DNA of 64,000 nucleotides from NCBI GenBank assembly GCA_029863305.1, contig JAOTVR010000008.1, positions 1-64,000 on the forward strand, in the 5' to 3' direction. Shown here piece by piece: positions 27,512-38,060 of this stretch (positions are counted from its first letter, which is position 1; every line of letters begins with the position of its first letter). The notes below the pieces were generated by a model. The model had not been told where the DNA came from, searched no databases, and saw only the letters and a list, made by a program, of their open reading frames with translations. Both the position numbers and the translations under genes were made by a program. Source of the stretch: Gammaproteobacteria bacterium. Its GTDB lineage: Bacteria > Pseudomonadota > Gammaproteobacteria > Steroidobacterales > Woeseiaceae.

Positions 27512-29862
27512 TCGGTTCCCGTCAGTTCCCTGCGAAATTCTGCCGCCAACGCCTCTCTTGCGTCCGGTGTCAACAGGAAATCGTACCCGCCTACCGCTCG
27601 TTGCAACGACATTATCGTAATGAGGAAGTTATACAAGGATTCCGCGGCAGCGGCCGATGCCGCGAGAGCCGTGTCCTGCGCATCGAGCAACTCGATGACC
27701 GTCACTGTGCCGCGCGCATAGGCGTCGCTCACAAGATCAAAGTTCTTTCCGGACGCCTCGGCGGCAGTGGCCGTTAGAGCGATTTGTTCGAAGGCAGCCT
27801 GCGTGGCGTGCAGCTGGTTGCGAATCTGCTCCTCGACTCTCTCTTCTGTGGACGCGCGCAACGATTCCAGCTGCCGCAATTCGAAGCTGGCCCTCGAGAC
27901 GTTGGCCTTCTTGAGGCCACCGGAAAACAGTGGCAACGTCGCCTGCACGCCAACGCTCCAGTCATTGAGATCCTCGCCCGCCTGCGGCCCGGCGCCCAGC
28001 CCGGACTGACCGAGATTACTCGTATACCGGCCACCGACGGTGAACTCGGGCAGCCAGTAAGCTCGCCGCTGGCTGGCAAGCTCGCGGCGTTTGGCTGCGA
28101 TTCGCGCGTTGAGCTGTTCCAGTTCCGGAGCCTGTCGCAGCGCCCTGTCAATGTAGAACCGGGAAAACCGTGCGTAGTCCGCGGGACTCTGGACCAGTTG
28201 ATCGAACTCCTCCCGACTCATAACGAACGGTTCGTCAAAACTCGCCTTCTTGAGCGCAAATCGGGTGCCCTGCGGCCCGTGGACGATCCGGTTCAATGTA
28301 TCCCAGGATTGATTCAGTGCGGCCCTTGCGTTCAGTACGAGAATTTGTGCACGTGCGACTTCGGCTTGCCAGCGATAAACGTCCGCCGGTGTCGACGTTC
28401 CCAGGCGGACCCGATCCTCAGCCAGCTCGAGGTTGGCCCGCGTGATATTCAGGTTGTTTTCCTGCACCGCAAGCTGCGAACGCGCATTCAATACTCTGTA
28501 ATAGGACGTCGTCGCCGCCTGTATGACATCGAGTCTGAATTCCTCCAGGCTGGCCAGACGGCTCCTCTGCAGCTCCTTCTGGATTTTCAGATTTGCGCTC
28601 GCGGCGTCAGAATAAATGAGCTGATCGAGGCTGATTGCGGCATCCGTGGACCGTTCGGCGAACAGGCCCGCGGCAACTGCAGGTGAATCCCTGCGCAGCG
28701 AATAGGCCGTCGATGCACCGACCTGCGGCAACAGGTTCGACCTGGCTCGCGCGATCTCTTCAAGACCCGCTTGCACGCCGAATCCCTCAGCCTGCAGATC
28801 CTGATTTTCATCCAGCGCCAGACGTGCGATTTCGACGATGCCGTACTGTTGTCCAAGAGCGTCCTCATCCTGATTCAACAGGACGGCATCGTTCAGCACA
28901 TCGAAACTCGGCGACAATCCGATGCGTCTGGCAGTCGCCATATTGATGGTCAGTCGTTCGCGGGTTTCCGATGTTATGCGCTGATCTTCGGCGCGCTCGC
29001 CCAGCATCACAGCCTGCATATTGAGTGCGTTGAGACGTGCCTGCCGATCAACATCGCGCGGCTCGGAGTCGGTGACGAGTAAGCCGGTCTCAACATCCGC
29101 GACGCCGGCGAAGCCATAGCTCGGCAGACCCGCCTCATTGATCGCCTCGACAAGAAGAGCGAAATCAGCCGCAGGCATTCGCGGCAGACCGGCTATGAAT
29201 ATCGCATCCGTGTCAGCAGGCACTCGATTCATCAGGCGATGATCGGCGCCATCGTGCAGAACCTCGAGCAGATTGATGCCCCTGGCTTCGGCGGCGGCGT
29301 ATGCTGCATCACGGAGCGCCGGTATCGCGGACGACAAGGCCGTATCGACAAACAAGACAAGATTTCTGTACGGCGTTATTCTCGCGAGCGTGTCCAGATC
29401 GCCCGCAAAATCGGCATAAGCCGTCAGGTAATTAAGATTGGCCTTTCCCGACTTGCCAACCGTCGGCTCGCCCGCAACCAGACCGACATCGATAATGATC
29501 GGCAGAAATGTCGGTTTTGGGAATTCGGGTCGGATTGCCGCAATCTGATTTGCCACGAAGCCGGTGACCAGCACCAGATCGACTTCCGCGTCAGCGTAGG
29601 CATCGGATAGTGCGGCATCAATCGTTTCCTTACTCCAATTGCCTGCGAAACGCCGGATCTCGAGGTCGAACTCACTCGCGGTGAGCGCCAACAGCTCGTC
29701 GATGTATATCCGGTGCTGCGACTCAAACCGATCCGTTGCGCCATCTTCAACAACGGCCACAACGACCCGTTCCTGTGCCATCAGCGGACATGCAAGGGCC
29801 ACGAGAACGATACCGAGAAATATTGATCTTGGCCGGCGGTCACTGCTGGGCAACGACAACAT
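27508..29862 (-). CDS. TolC-family outer membrane efflux protein with N-terminal ABC substrate-binding-like domain
   Basis: C-terminal half carries TolC features (ARANLELAEDRVRLGTSTPADVYRWQAEVARAQILVLNARAALNQSWDTLNRI; VGVQATLPLFSGG). N-terminal ~300 aa with signal peptide resemble a periplasmic binding protein. Confidence 0.85.
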   Translation of the reverse strand: MLSLPSSDRRPRSIFLGIVLVALACPLMAQERVVVAVVEDGATDRFESQHRIYIDELLALTASEFDLEIRRFAGNWSKETIDAALSDAYADAEVDLVLVTGFVANQIAAIRPEFPKPTFLPIIIDVGLVAGEPTVGKSGKANLNYLTAYADFAGDLDTLARITPYRNLVLFVDTALSSAIPALRDAAYAAAEARGINLLEVLHDGADHRLMNRVPADTDAIFIAGLPRMPAADFALLVEAINEAGLPSYGFAGVADVETGLLVTDSEPRDVDRQARLNALNMQAVMLGERAEDQRITSETRERLTINMATARRIGLSPSFDVLNDAVLLNQDEDALGQQYGIVEIARLALDENQDLQAEGFGVQAGLEEIARARSNLLPQVGASTAYSLRRDSPAVAAGLFAERSTDAAISLDQLIYSDAASANLKIQKELQRSRLASLEEFRLDVIQAATTSYYRVLNARSQLAVQENNLNITRANLELAEDRVRLGTSTPADVYRWQAEVARAQILVLNARAALNQSWDTLNRIVHGPQGTRFALKKASFDEPFVMSREEFDQLVQSPADYARFSRFYIDRALRQAPELEQLNARIAAKRRELASQRRAYWLPEFTVGGRYTSNLGQSGLGAGPQAGEDLNDWSVGVQATLPLFSGGLKKANVSRASFELRQLESLRASTEERVEEQIRNQLHATQAAFEQIALTATAAEASGKNFDLVSDAYARGTVTVIELLDAQDTALAASAAAAESLYNFLITIMSLQRAVGGYDFLLTPDAREALAAEFRRELTGTE

Positions 29863-30052
29863 TCAAGACTCCGTCAAATCGGGCGCAACAAGGGACACTC
29901 TAAGGCACCGTGGCCCGGTCTGGAAGCTGTTCAACTCAGCTTTCCGTGCGATCCGGGTCGTGATACCTCCCTCAAGGGTGGATAATACGAACCCCCGTGG
30001 CAAATTCCAGTCTGAAGAAAGAGATTACGCCCGGGGATTAGTGGGGAGACGA

Positions 30053-33000
30053 GTGAATCTGACGCGCATTTCATTATCGAACCCGGTCGCGGTAATAGCC
30101 GCGATCCTGCTCGTGTTGCTGATGGGTGTGATTGCGGTGACAAGCCTGCCGATCCAGATGATTCCTGATGTGCAACGGCCGTTCATACAGATCAACACCC
30201 TTTGGCGGGCTGCGGCGCCCGAAGAGGTGGAGTCCGAGATCATCGAGCCACAGGAAGATGTGCTGCGCGGCATTCCGGGTCTCGAGAAGATGGAATCCTC
30301 TGCCAGTCGTGGCTCCGCGAGCATCAACCTGATGTTCTCTGTCGAGACTGAATTGCAGCGAGCCCTGATCGAGGTCATCAACCGGCTCAATCAGGTGCCG
30401 CGCTATCCGAACGATGTAAACGAACCACGCATCTTTGCCGGTCAGGACAGTTTCGGCGCGCAAATCGCGTGGTTCTCATTGACGCGGGTTCCGGGCAATG
30501 AACGGCCGATGGCGAGCTATCAGGATTTTGTTCGGGAAGTTGTGCAGGCACGCGTCGAACGCGTGCCCGGTATCTCGAACTCGAATGCCTACGGCGGCCG
30601 CGCCAACGAGGTCCGCATCACGTTCGACCCGTATGAGGCTGCCGCGCTCGGGGTCGATATTCCTACGCTGGCCGGACTCACCGGCAACAACAACGACACC
30701 TCGGGCGGTTTCAGCGATGTGGGCCGCCGGCAGTACACGCTGCGCTATGCCGGCAAGTACGAGCTTGCGGAATTTGGCGACATGGTGCTCGATTGGCGTG
30801 GTGGTAATCCTGTCCGCCTGCGCGATATTGCAACGATCGAAGTTCAAATGCGTGATTCGGCCGGCTTTATGATCGAGAGCGGGGAAGATTCCATTGCTTT
30901 CGATGCGCAGGTCGAGCAAGGCGTGAATGTGCTTGAAGTGATGCGAGAACTCAAGGCCGCGATCAGGGAGCTCGAAGAAGGGCCGCTGGCACGTGCGGGG
31001 CTGGAGGTTCGGCAGGCATACGATGAGTCAACCTATATTGAAGACTCGATTGCAATGCTTCGGACCAACCTGCTACTCGGCGTCGGTCTGGCAATCGGGA
31101 TTCTGTGGTGGTTCATGCGCAGGTTTCGGGCGACGTTCATGGTCGCGCTTGCGATACCGATATCCTTGTTTACCGGCTTTATCGTCATGCAGTTGACGGG
31201 CCGGACACTGAACATGATTTCCCTTGCCGGCCTGGCTTTCGCGACTGGCATGGTGCTCGACGCGGCAATCGTGGTGCTTGAAAACATCGTACGACTACGG
31301 GAAAAAGGCGTCGACGCGGAAGAAGCGGCGACCGAAGGCAGTCGACAGGTATGGGGTGCATTGCTGGCATCGACGGCGACTACCGTTGTCATATTCGTGC
31401 CCATCATATTCCTCGAGGATGTTTCCGGGCAGCTGTTTGCCGACCTGGCACTGGTTATCTCGGTCGCTGTCGTCGCGTCACTTTTGATCGCGGTAACGGT
31501 CATCCCAACCGCAGCTGCAAGATGGCTGGAATCGATCAAGCTGGAAGACCCGCACACGCGCTGGTGGGAGTGGATTACGCAGACGGTAATGCGAGTAACA
31601 GACGGCAGGCAAACGCGTCGCGCCGTGATCGCCGGCCTTTTCGCCGGGGCAACGATTATCACCTGGTTGCTGCTGCCGCCCGCTGACTACCTGCCCGAAG
31701 GTAAACAGGGTTGGGTGTTTGCGTTCATCGTGCAGCCGCCCGGGCAGGCCGTGTCGGCCGCCAGAAGCGAATTTGCAGATCCCGTCGTTGAGCGCTTGCG
31801 ACCCTACCTGGCCGAAGATGCCGAGATCGCAGTGAATAACTATTTCATGGGCATGTTCGGCTCCAACGCATTTGCCGGCGCCAGTATGGTCGACGCGGAC
31901 GAAGCCGATGCGTTTGTCGAGAAATTGAACACAGAAATACTGGCCGGATTTCCGGATGTGATGGCCTTCGCTGATCAATGGGGCATTTTCGATCGGCTTG
32001 GAGGGGGCAGCTACATCGAATTGAATATTCAAAGTCGCGACATGGACGCGATGCTTGCGGCCGCTCGCGCCGGGATGGGTCTCATCGGCCAGCATCTGCC
32101 CGGCGCACAGGCACGACCGATTCCAGGCGTCGACTTCGCCGAACCGGAATTGCGCTTTATTCCTGACGAACGCCGTATTACCGAGGCCGGTTGGACCCGC
32201 CGTCAGATGTCGACCGTCATGCGCGCCCTCGGTGACGGCGTATTCGTCGGTGATTACTTCGATGGCGATCATCGTATGGACATCGTACTGCGGGCGCCCG
32301 AGTGGACCAGCCCGGAGCAGTTAGCGGCAACACCTGTTGCCACACCGGCGGGCGGCATTCAGTCAGTGGATCAGCTCGTACGAATGGAGCGCACAGCCGG
32401 GCCGAACCAGGTACGACGCGTCGACCGCCGCCGGGCAGTCACGCTCGCGATAACACCCTCGGACGAATTTTCACTGGAAGAATCGATCGACGTATTGCGG
32501 ACCCGGGTCGAGCCGGAACTGCTGCGGATGCTGCCCGAAGATGGAGAAATCAGCTACTACGGCAGCGCGGATGATCTCGACATCGCGCTCACCAGCATGT
32601 CGCGCAGTTTCGCGCTCGCAATCATCGTCCTGTACCTGCTGATGAGCGGCCTGTTTCGTTCATTCATTGATTCGCTACTCGTGATCGCGGCGCTGCCGCT
32701 CGCGACCGTCGGCGGCGTACTCCTGCTGCGGCTCATGAATCTGCCCATGGACTTGCTGACAATGATCGGCTTCATTACGCTACTCGGCCTGGTCGTGAAT
32801 AACGCGATATTGCTTGTGCACCAGACCCGCTCGGCCGAACGGCATGGACTGGATCGGCGCAGTGCCGTCGAGCAGTCCATTCGCCGGCGCCTGAGGCCCA
32901 TATTGATGAGTACACTGACCAGCTTGTTCGGCATGCTGCCGCTGTTGTTGATCCCGGGGCCTGGCTCCGAGGTTTACCAGGGTCTTGCGGCCGTCATTGT

Positions 33001-33130
33001 TGGAGGCATGTCGGTCAGTACCCTGTTCACTCTGGTTTTTCTGCCCAGCTTGCTGCGGCTGGGCGAATCGGAGACGGCCCCATCACAGGACCGCGCGCTG
33101 GCTGGCGCGCCGGCGGGTATCATTTCATGA
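30053..33130 (+). CDS. RND efflux transporter, permease subunit (system 2)
   Basis: GTG start VNLTRISLSNPVAVIAAILLVLLMGVIAVTSLPIQMIPDVQRPFIQI; FATGMVLDAAIVVLENI; LGLVVNNAILLVHQTR; upstream ORF extension rejected. Confidence 0.93.
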   Translation: MNLTRISLSNPVAVIAAILLVLLMGVIAVTSLPIQMIPDVQRPFIQINTLWRAAAPEEVESEIIEPQEDVLRGIPGLEKMESSASRGSASINLMFSVETELQRALIEVINRLNQVPRYPNDVNEPRIFAGQDSFGAQIAWFSLTRVPGNERPMASYQDFVREVVQARVERVPGISNSNAYGGRANEVRITFDPYEAAALGVDIPTLAGLTGNNNDTSGGFSDVGRRQYTLRYAGKYELAEFGDMVLDWRGGNPVRLRDIATIEVQMRDSAGFMIESGEDSIAFDAQVEQGVNVLEVMRELKAAIRELEEGPLARAGLEVRQAYDESTYIEDSIAMLRTNLLLGVGLAIGILWWFMRRFRATFMVALAIPISLFTGFIVMQLTGRTLNMISLAGLAFATGMVLDAAIVVLENIVRLREKGVDAEEAATEGSRQVWGALLASTATTVVIFVPIIFLEDVSGQLFADLALVISVAVVASLLIAVTVIPTAAARWLESIKLEDPHTRWWEWITQTVMRVTDGRQTRRAVIAGLFAGATIITWLLLPPADYLPEGKQGWVFAFIVQPPGQAVSAARSEFADPVVERLRPYLAEDAEIAVNNYFMGMFGSNAFAGASMVDADEADAFVEKLNTEILAGFPDVMAFADQWGIFDRLGGGSYIELNIQSRDMDAMLAAARAGMGLIGQHLPGAQARPIPGVDFAEPELRFIPDERRITEAGWTRRQMSTVMRALGDGVFVGDYFDGDHRMDIVLRAPEWTSPEQLAATPVATPAGGIQSVDQLVRMERTAGPNQVRRVDRRRAVTLAITPSDEFSLEESIDVLRTRVEPELLRMLPEDGEISYYGSADDLDIALTSMSRSFALAIIVLYLLMSGLFRSFIDSLLVIAALPLATVGGVLLLRLMNLPMDLLTMIGFITLLGLVVNNAILLVHQTRSAERHGLDRRSAVEQSIRRRLRPILMSTLTSLFGMLPLLLIPGPGSEVYQGLAAVIVGGMSVSTLFTLVFLPSLLRLGESETAPSQDRALAGAPAGIIS

Positions 33131-34209
33131 TGCGGAAAATTAGTCGCTCCGGTCTTCTTTCTGCGCTGGGCGTAGTGCTCTGTTTGAATGTGTCCGCGCA
33201 GGAAATGCCACCGGCGGCGGTGCTTGTTGCGAACGCAGCAGTCCGGGAGATGGCTCCTTCGGTCGACGTTCCGGGAACTGTTGTCAGTCGCTACGATGCA
33301 CGGCTTGCGTCCGAGTTGTCGGCAAAACTCGAATCAATCGCAGAGGTCGGTACTGTCGTCAAGAAAGGCGACACCGTTGCGCGTCTCGAAGCACTCACGT
33401 TCGAGCTGCTCGAAATGGAGGCTGAGAATCGTGTCAGGCGAGAACAGGCGCGTGTTCAATTCCTGCGTTCCGAAAAAGATCGTCTTGACCAACTGGCACT
33501 AAAAAACCTGTCCGCGAAGAGCCAGCTCGATCGGACAATCTCTGACCTCGCAGTCGCCGAAAGCGACGAAGCCATTGCGCGTGCCCAGCTGGGCCTGGCG
33601 CAAATCGCAATGCACGTCACTGAAATCCGGGCGCCGTTCGACGGAATCGTGACTGAGCGGCTGCGCAGCATTGGTGAACGGCTGAACGTTGCCGACGAAG
33701 TCATACGCCTCGTTGACCCGAACTCACTTGAAGTCGTTGCACGGGCGCCGCTCAATACGGTCAATTTCATCGACGAAGGAACGCAACTGGAACTGCACAA
33801 TGACTTCCACCGGGATCAGGCGTCGGTACGCACCATTGTCCCCTTCGGCAACCCACAGTCGCATATGTACGAAGTCAGGCTTGATGTGAATCCGGACATC
33901 TGGACCGTCGGCGAAAGCGTGCGGCTTTCGATGCCGACCGCAGAGGTCAAGGACGTTCTGACGGTGCCCCGGGATGCACTCGTATTGCGACGCGAAGGCG
34001 CATCCGTTTTCAAAGTGAAAGCCGACATGACGGTTGAACAAGTCAATGTCATTACCGGCCTTGGCGACGGTGAACATATCGAGGTCATGGGTGCGCTGAA
34101 TGCGGGTGACCGTGTCGTTACGCGCGGCGCGGAACGACTAAGCACGGGAATGACCGTGAGCAGCAACCGCAGCCAGAGCAACGGCGCCGGCAATGTGGCC
34201 ACGGATTAG
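33127..34209 (+). CDS. RND efflux periplasmic adaptor (system 2)
   Basis: Signal peptide; VPGTVVSRYDARLASELSAKLESIAEVGTVVKKGDTVARLE; EIRAPFDGIVTERL; ATGA overlap with the permease. Confidence 0.92.
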   Translation: MMRKISRSGLLSALGVVLCLNVSAQEMPPAAVLVANAAVREMAPSVDVPGTVVSRYDARLASELSAKLESIAEVGTVVKKGDTVARLEALTFELLEMEAENRVRREQARVQFLRSEKDRLDQLALKNLSAKSQLDRTISDLAVAESDEAIARAQLGLAQIAMHVTEIRAPFDGIVTERLRSIGERLNVADEVIRLVDPNSLEVVARAPLNTVNFIDEGTQLELHNDFHRDQASVRTIVPFGNPQSHMYEVRLDVNPDIWTVGESVRLSMPTAEVKDVLTVPRDALVLRREGASVFKVKADMTVEQVNVITGLGDGEHIEVMGALNAGDRVVTRGAERLSTGMTVSSNRSQSNGAGNVATD

Positions 34210-35852
34210 TTGCGTAGCGCGGCGGCTGGCGGCGCACTGTTTCGCGCGAAAACCTTCTTCATCACCGGGCGCATCTTGCGCATCCCGACCATCGCCGTCG
34301 CCGTCAGCATGCCTGCCATCATGGCGCCGGTCACACCACAGGTAAGTGTATCCTGGCCGCTTAGCCAGAGCCCCGGGATGCGTGTGCGAGGGCCCAGCCA
34401 GTCCTGCTGCAGCCGCTTCGCCGTGTGATCGAGACCGTAAAGTTCGCCCTGCTGGTAGCCGGAGAACCAGCTAGTAGACTGCGGTGTCGAGACCTCGAAA
34501 TAGTCCACTCTTCCTCTGAGCTGCGGGAGCTTGTCGTACAGGTGGCGCATCAGTCGCTCTCCGAGCTTTTCTTTGAGCGCCTCATAGTCGTCGCCGCGCT
34601 TACCCCAGGTGCTGCCCTGCCACTTCCCGAACCAGGCGTACGGCGCGGGCGCAACGATTTCGATCGTTGCAGTGCCCGGATGTCGCTGCAGATAGTCGGG
34701 GTCTTTCGCCGATGGAAACGAGATGTAAACGACGGGAAATTCCGCGTCATTCGTATCCAGAAATTCCTCCACTGCCGCATCGTAATCATTGCCTGGATAA
34801 ATCCAAAAATTGGTTTTCGGCAGTGCAAGTTCTTCGGCGGTCTCCTTGAGACCAATGTACACACCAATGTGCGCCAAGCTCGGGGCCACATTCGGCAGTT
34901 GCTGCCTGTAGCCGGCAGCATCGACGATCTGATCGGATAACAGATTGCCAAACGTATTGCCGATGCCTGCCGCGGAGACCACACACGCGCAGTTGATTCG
35001 ATGGCCATCCGCCATCTCGACCCCCGCGACCTTGCCCTCCTCCACGAGGATCTCCTTCACTTTCGCGTACGTAAATACTTCTCCACCGGACATCTGAATC
35101 TTCGGGATGATACTTTCCGCGATGCGCCAACTACCGCCGACAGGATAAAAGCCACCGTACAGGTAATGCCGGGCGATCATCGCATGCACCATGAACACAG
35201 ACCGCTTTGGTGGCAGGCCCATGTCGCCCCACTGGCCACACAAGGTCGCGATCAGGTCCTGATCGTCGGTTAGCTCGCTGAGCACCTCGTAAGTCGTGCG
35301 ATACAGAAGCTTTGGCGTGCGTAGCCTGAGCAGCGGACGCAACATGAAACGCTGCCATGGCTTCAGGACTCGGCTGAGACCGAATGCGCCCATGCCCCTG
35401 CCGGCTATTGCCAGCAGTTCGATATATCGGTCGATGGCCTGCACTTCGGCAGGGAACTGTGCGACGAGATTGTCCCGAAATTGCTGCTTGCCCGCGCGCG
35501 CGTTAAAAATCCTGTCGCCGACATAGAATCGATCATACTCGGCCGCCATCGGCGCCCATTCGAGTTTGCCGTCGGAGAGAAAATCAAACATTTTTCTGGT
35601 ACGAGTCTCGGCACCGACATCGCCGATGTAATGCACGCCGACGTCCCATTCATAGCCGTTGCGCTCGTAAGAATGCGTGTAGCCGCCCGCCGTGTAATGC
35701 TGCTCGAGCACACACACTTTCCAACCCAGTTCACTCAGAAACGCAGCGCTTGTCAGGCCACCCATGCCGGAACCGATGACAAGGGCATCATACCGATCGG
35801 CAAGGCGATTGGCGCGGTAGCGATAGCCGATCCGCAATGTGCTGGGTTTCAT
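34206..35852 (-). CDS. FAD-dependent oxidoreductase, phytoene desaturase/retinol saturase-like
   Basis: DALVIGSGMGGLTSAAFLSELGWKVCVLEQHYTAGGYTHSYERNGYEWDVGVHYIG; C-terminal LWLSGQDTLTCGVTGAMMAG. Confidence 0.88.
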   Translation of the reverse strand: MKPSTLRIGYRYRANRLADRYDALVIGSGMGGLTSAAFLSELGWKVCVLEQHYTAGGYTHSYERNGYEWDVGVHYIGDVGAETRTRKMFDFLSDGKLEWAPMAAEYDRFYVGDRIFNARAGKQQFRDNLVAQFPAEVQAIDRYIELLAIAGRGMGAFGLSRVLKPWQRFMLRPLLRLRTPKLLYRTTYEVLSELTDDQDLIATLCGQWGDMGLPPKRSVFMVHAMIARHYLYGGFYPVGGSWRIAESIIPKIQMSGGEVFTYAKVKEILVEEGKVAGVEMADGHRINCACVVSAAGIGNTFGNLLSDQIVDAAGYRQQLPNVAPSLAHIGVYIGLKETAEELALPKTNFWIYPGNDYDAAVEEFLDTNDAEFPVVYISFPSAKDPDYLQRHPGTATIEIVAPAPYAWFGKWQGSTWGKRGDDYEALKEKLGERLMRHLYDKLPQLRGRVDYFEVSTPQSTSWFSGYQQGELYGLDHTAKRLQQDWLGPRTRIPGLWLSGQDTLTCGVTGAMMAGMLTATAMVGMRKMRPVMKKVFARNSAPPAAALRN

Positions 35853-35935
35853 GAATGACAGGCCGCCCCGGGGAAAGCGGACAGCATTCCATATTGCCTG
35901 CCCGCCAGCAAGACGCCTGATCGGGATCTGCGGGA

Positions 35936-37027
35936 CTAATGAAGGCCGGTTCGTGTCGCGTCTCGCGTTTCGACACGGACGCAGTCTCGCCCGGACAGTT
36001 TGGCAGCATACAGCGCTGCATCGGCTCGATCGATCAGAGTATCGACGACATCGCTGTCCCGGGCCTGAGCGATGCCGACACTCAGGCTCACTCTTATGTC
36101 CACATCGCTGGCGTGTACTGCATCGCTGTTGATGCGTGCACGTACTCGCTCGGCCACCTCCCTGCCTTCGGTGATATCGGTGTTCTGCAAAATGAACAAG
36201 AACTCTTCACCCCCGTAACGACCAATTTCATCGCTCGCACGGGCTCCCGAGATCATCCGTGCTGCGGCGATTCGCAACACCTTGTCACCCACCAGGTGAC
36301 CATAGGTGTCGTTGATCTCTTTGAAATGGTCAAGATCCGCCATGAGGACACACAATGGCGATTGCTCTTCCCTGGAAAGAGCCAGTGCTCGTTCCAGAAC
36401 GAAGCGAGAATGTGAATGATTGTGTAAATCTGTCAGCCAATCCGTGATGGCGAGGTGATGCAGACGCGCCCGCTCATCGCGCTCGCTCCTGAGCGATTCC
36501 TGCAGTCCGCACACCCTGGCCTCGCAGTAACTTTCTACGGCCAGTGACAAGTCAAGCGCGGTAATTTTCAGAATGAACTCGATCATTTCTTTAAATGCGC
36601 TTTCATCGCTGCGCATATGCGCCGGGATGTAGCCGATCAGCAAGCGCTGCAGCGCTTGAAATGAGCATTGATAAAGACTCTGCGGAATACCGATCCTGTG
36701 ATGGGCAGCGCCGATACGGAGACGCTCTTCGAAGTACTGACGTTGATCGCAGTCGACGCCCAGGCTCAGCAGGTAGCGTTTCTGAGTACCTCGCAACTTT
36801 TCGGCATTCGAGTTCTCACTGACGACCTTGTCGAATCCATCAATCGCTGCCAGGGAAGAGTAGAAGCTGTCCACGATGGGCCCGACATTGGGCCGGACAA
36901 CCAGGGTCTGCAATGCCTCTGCCTGCGCGCGCAGATCTGGCCCATCGAGGCCGACGAGGCCCAAACGCCGGCTGATCGTATCCGCGTCGAAGCCACAGCT
37001 ATCGCACAAGTCAAAGTTCACGCCCAA
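35936..37027 (-). CDS. Globin-coupled-sensor-like diguanylate cyclase (GGDEF)
   Basis: GGDEF domain with IGRYGGEEFLF and RASD I-site five residues upstream; N-terminal protoglobin-like region VGPIVDSFYSSLAAIDGFDKVV…LRIGAAHHRIGIPQSLYQCSFQAL. Confidence 0.87.
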   Translation of the reverse strand: MGVNFDLCDSCGFDADTISRRLGLVGLDGPDLRAQAEALQTLVVRPNVGPIVDSFYSSLAAIDGFDKVVSENSNAEKLRGTQKRYLLSLGVDCDQRQYFEERLRIGAAHHRIGIPQSLYQCSFQALQRLLIGYIPAHMRSDESAFKEMIEFILKITALDLSLAVESYCEARVCGLQESLRSERDERARLHHLAITDWLTDLHNHSHSRFVLERALALSREEQSPLCVLMADLDHFKEINDTYGHLVGDKVLRIAAARMISGARASDEIGRYGGEEFLFILQNTDITEGREVAERVRARINSDAVHASDVDIRVSLSVGIAQARDSDVVDTLIDRADAALYAAKLSGRDCVRVETRDATRTGLH

Positions 37028-37160
37028 GCCCCTTGTTGGCTCCGACCAGGCACCGAAGCTCCCGCTGCTTATGGACTAATCGCCTGGCTTGCGCAATTGG
37101 GAGATTTACCTATGATGCGGAGTTCACATTGCAGCGACATCACTGAAACGGGCGAGCTCT

Positions 37161-37736
37161 ATGATCCGCGACACGAAATTTTGGGCCAAGATGGCTGTTT
37201 TCCAGGTGCTCTTCGGACTGGCGGTTTTCGCCGTCACGCGCGACCACTATCGACAGGACCTTGCGACCATTCCTGGCCACCCGCCGACCATGAATTCAAC
37301 AGCACCCGTGTGGCCTGACAGTATTTCAGAGAGCAACATCGCGCGACTCACCGGCTCCACAGCTGCGGAGCCGTCTTTGCAATCGCCCGCCGACATATCG
37401 CGCCGGGCAGATGAATTCTTCTCCAACAAGCAGTACGACAAAGCGGCCGAATTATACGAAAGGCTGCTGGCTTTTGGTGGAGACAATGCAGAGGTTCATA
37501 ACAACCTGGGCCTCACACTGCACTATCTCGGCAGATCGGCAGAAGCTCTCGAGAGGCTCAATGAGGGCGTCGTTGTTGACCCGGATAATCAGAGGATCTG
37601 GTTAACGCTGGGATTCGTTAATGGCCAGCTCGGCAATACCGAGCAGGCCCGTACTGCGCTCACCGCCGCGACGCAGATCGGTAATGACGAGTCAATCCGA
37701 CAGTCCGCCATGAAAATGCTCGAAAATCTGCCGTAA
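37161..37736 (+). CDS. TPR-repeat protein with N-terminal membrane anchor
   Basis: KQYDKAAELYERLLAFGGDNAEVHNNLGLTLHYLGRSAEALERLNEGVVVDP. Confidence 0.75.
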   Translation: MIRDTKFWAKMAVFQVLFGLAVFAVTRDHYRQDLATIPGHPPTMNSTAPVWPDSISESNIARLTGSTAAEPSLQSPADISRRADEFFSNKQYDKAAELYERLLAFGGDNAEVHNNLGLTLHYLGRSAEALERLNEGVVVDPDNQRIWLTLGFVNGQLGNTEQARTALTAATQIGNDESIRQSAMKMLENLP

Positions 37737-37888
37737 ATGGCCGATACCGGCTGCAGCACTCATGCAGTGGCTGATGATCAAATCCGGGTCCATCGCATTA
37801 AGTGTAAGTCTCCTCATTGACCCCCCTCCGACGTCGGCGTATGAGATGAGGTACGCCTGGCAATGCCAGGAGTGGAACAAGGTACTCA

Positions 37889-38060
37889 TTGCTCGGGAAG
37901 ATCGAGGACGCGGAAAAGTCATTTCTCACGGGTCGACGCCCTCGCGAGGCAGACCTTGATAGCGCCGTATCGTTTTTCCTGGAATTTCTGCGTGGCTTCG
38001 AGAGCTTCGATTTCGATGCGCCCTGGCGGTCGCCGTCGATCCACCAGCGACTTCTGGCTG
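37889..38060 (+). pseudogene. Possible short remnant of a LOG-family (TIGR00730-like) gene
   Basis: SFLTGRRPREADLDSAVSFFLEFLRGFESFDFDAP resembles the FLRGFRAL N-terminal segment of LOG-family proteins; no full-length ORF follows. Confidence 0.25.

Noticed and set aside
27784-28686. 300-aa plus-strand ORF opposite the TolC-like gene
   Set aside because: Shadow ORF, no motif support.
29639-30052. 138-aa N-terminal extension of RND permease 2
   Set aside because: RND homology begins at the GTG at 30053; the extension overlaps the divergent TolC gene and its upstream region.
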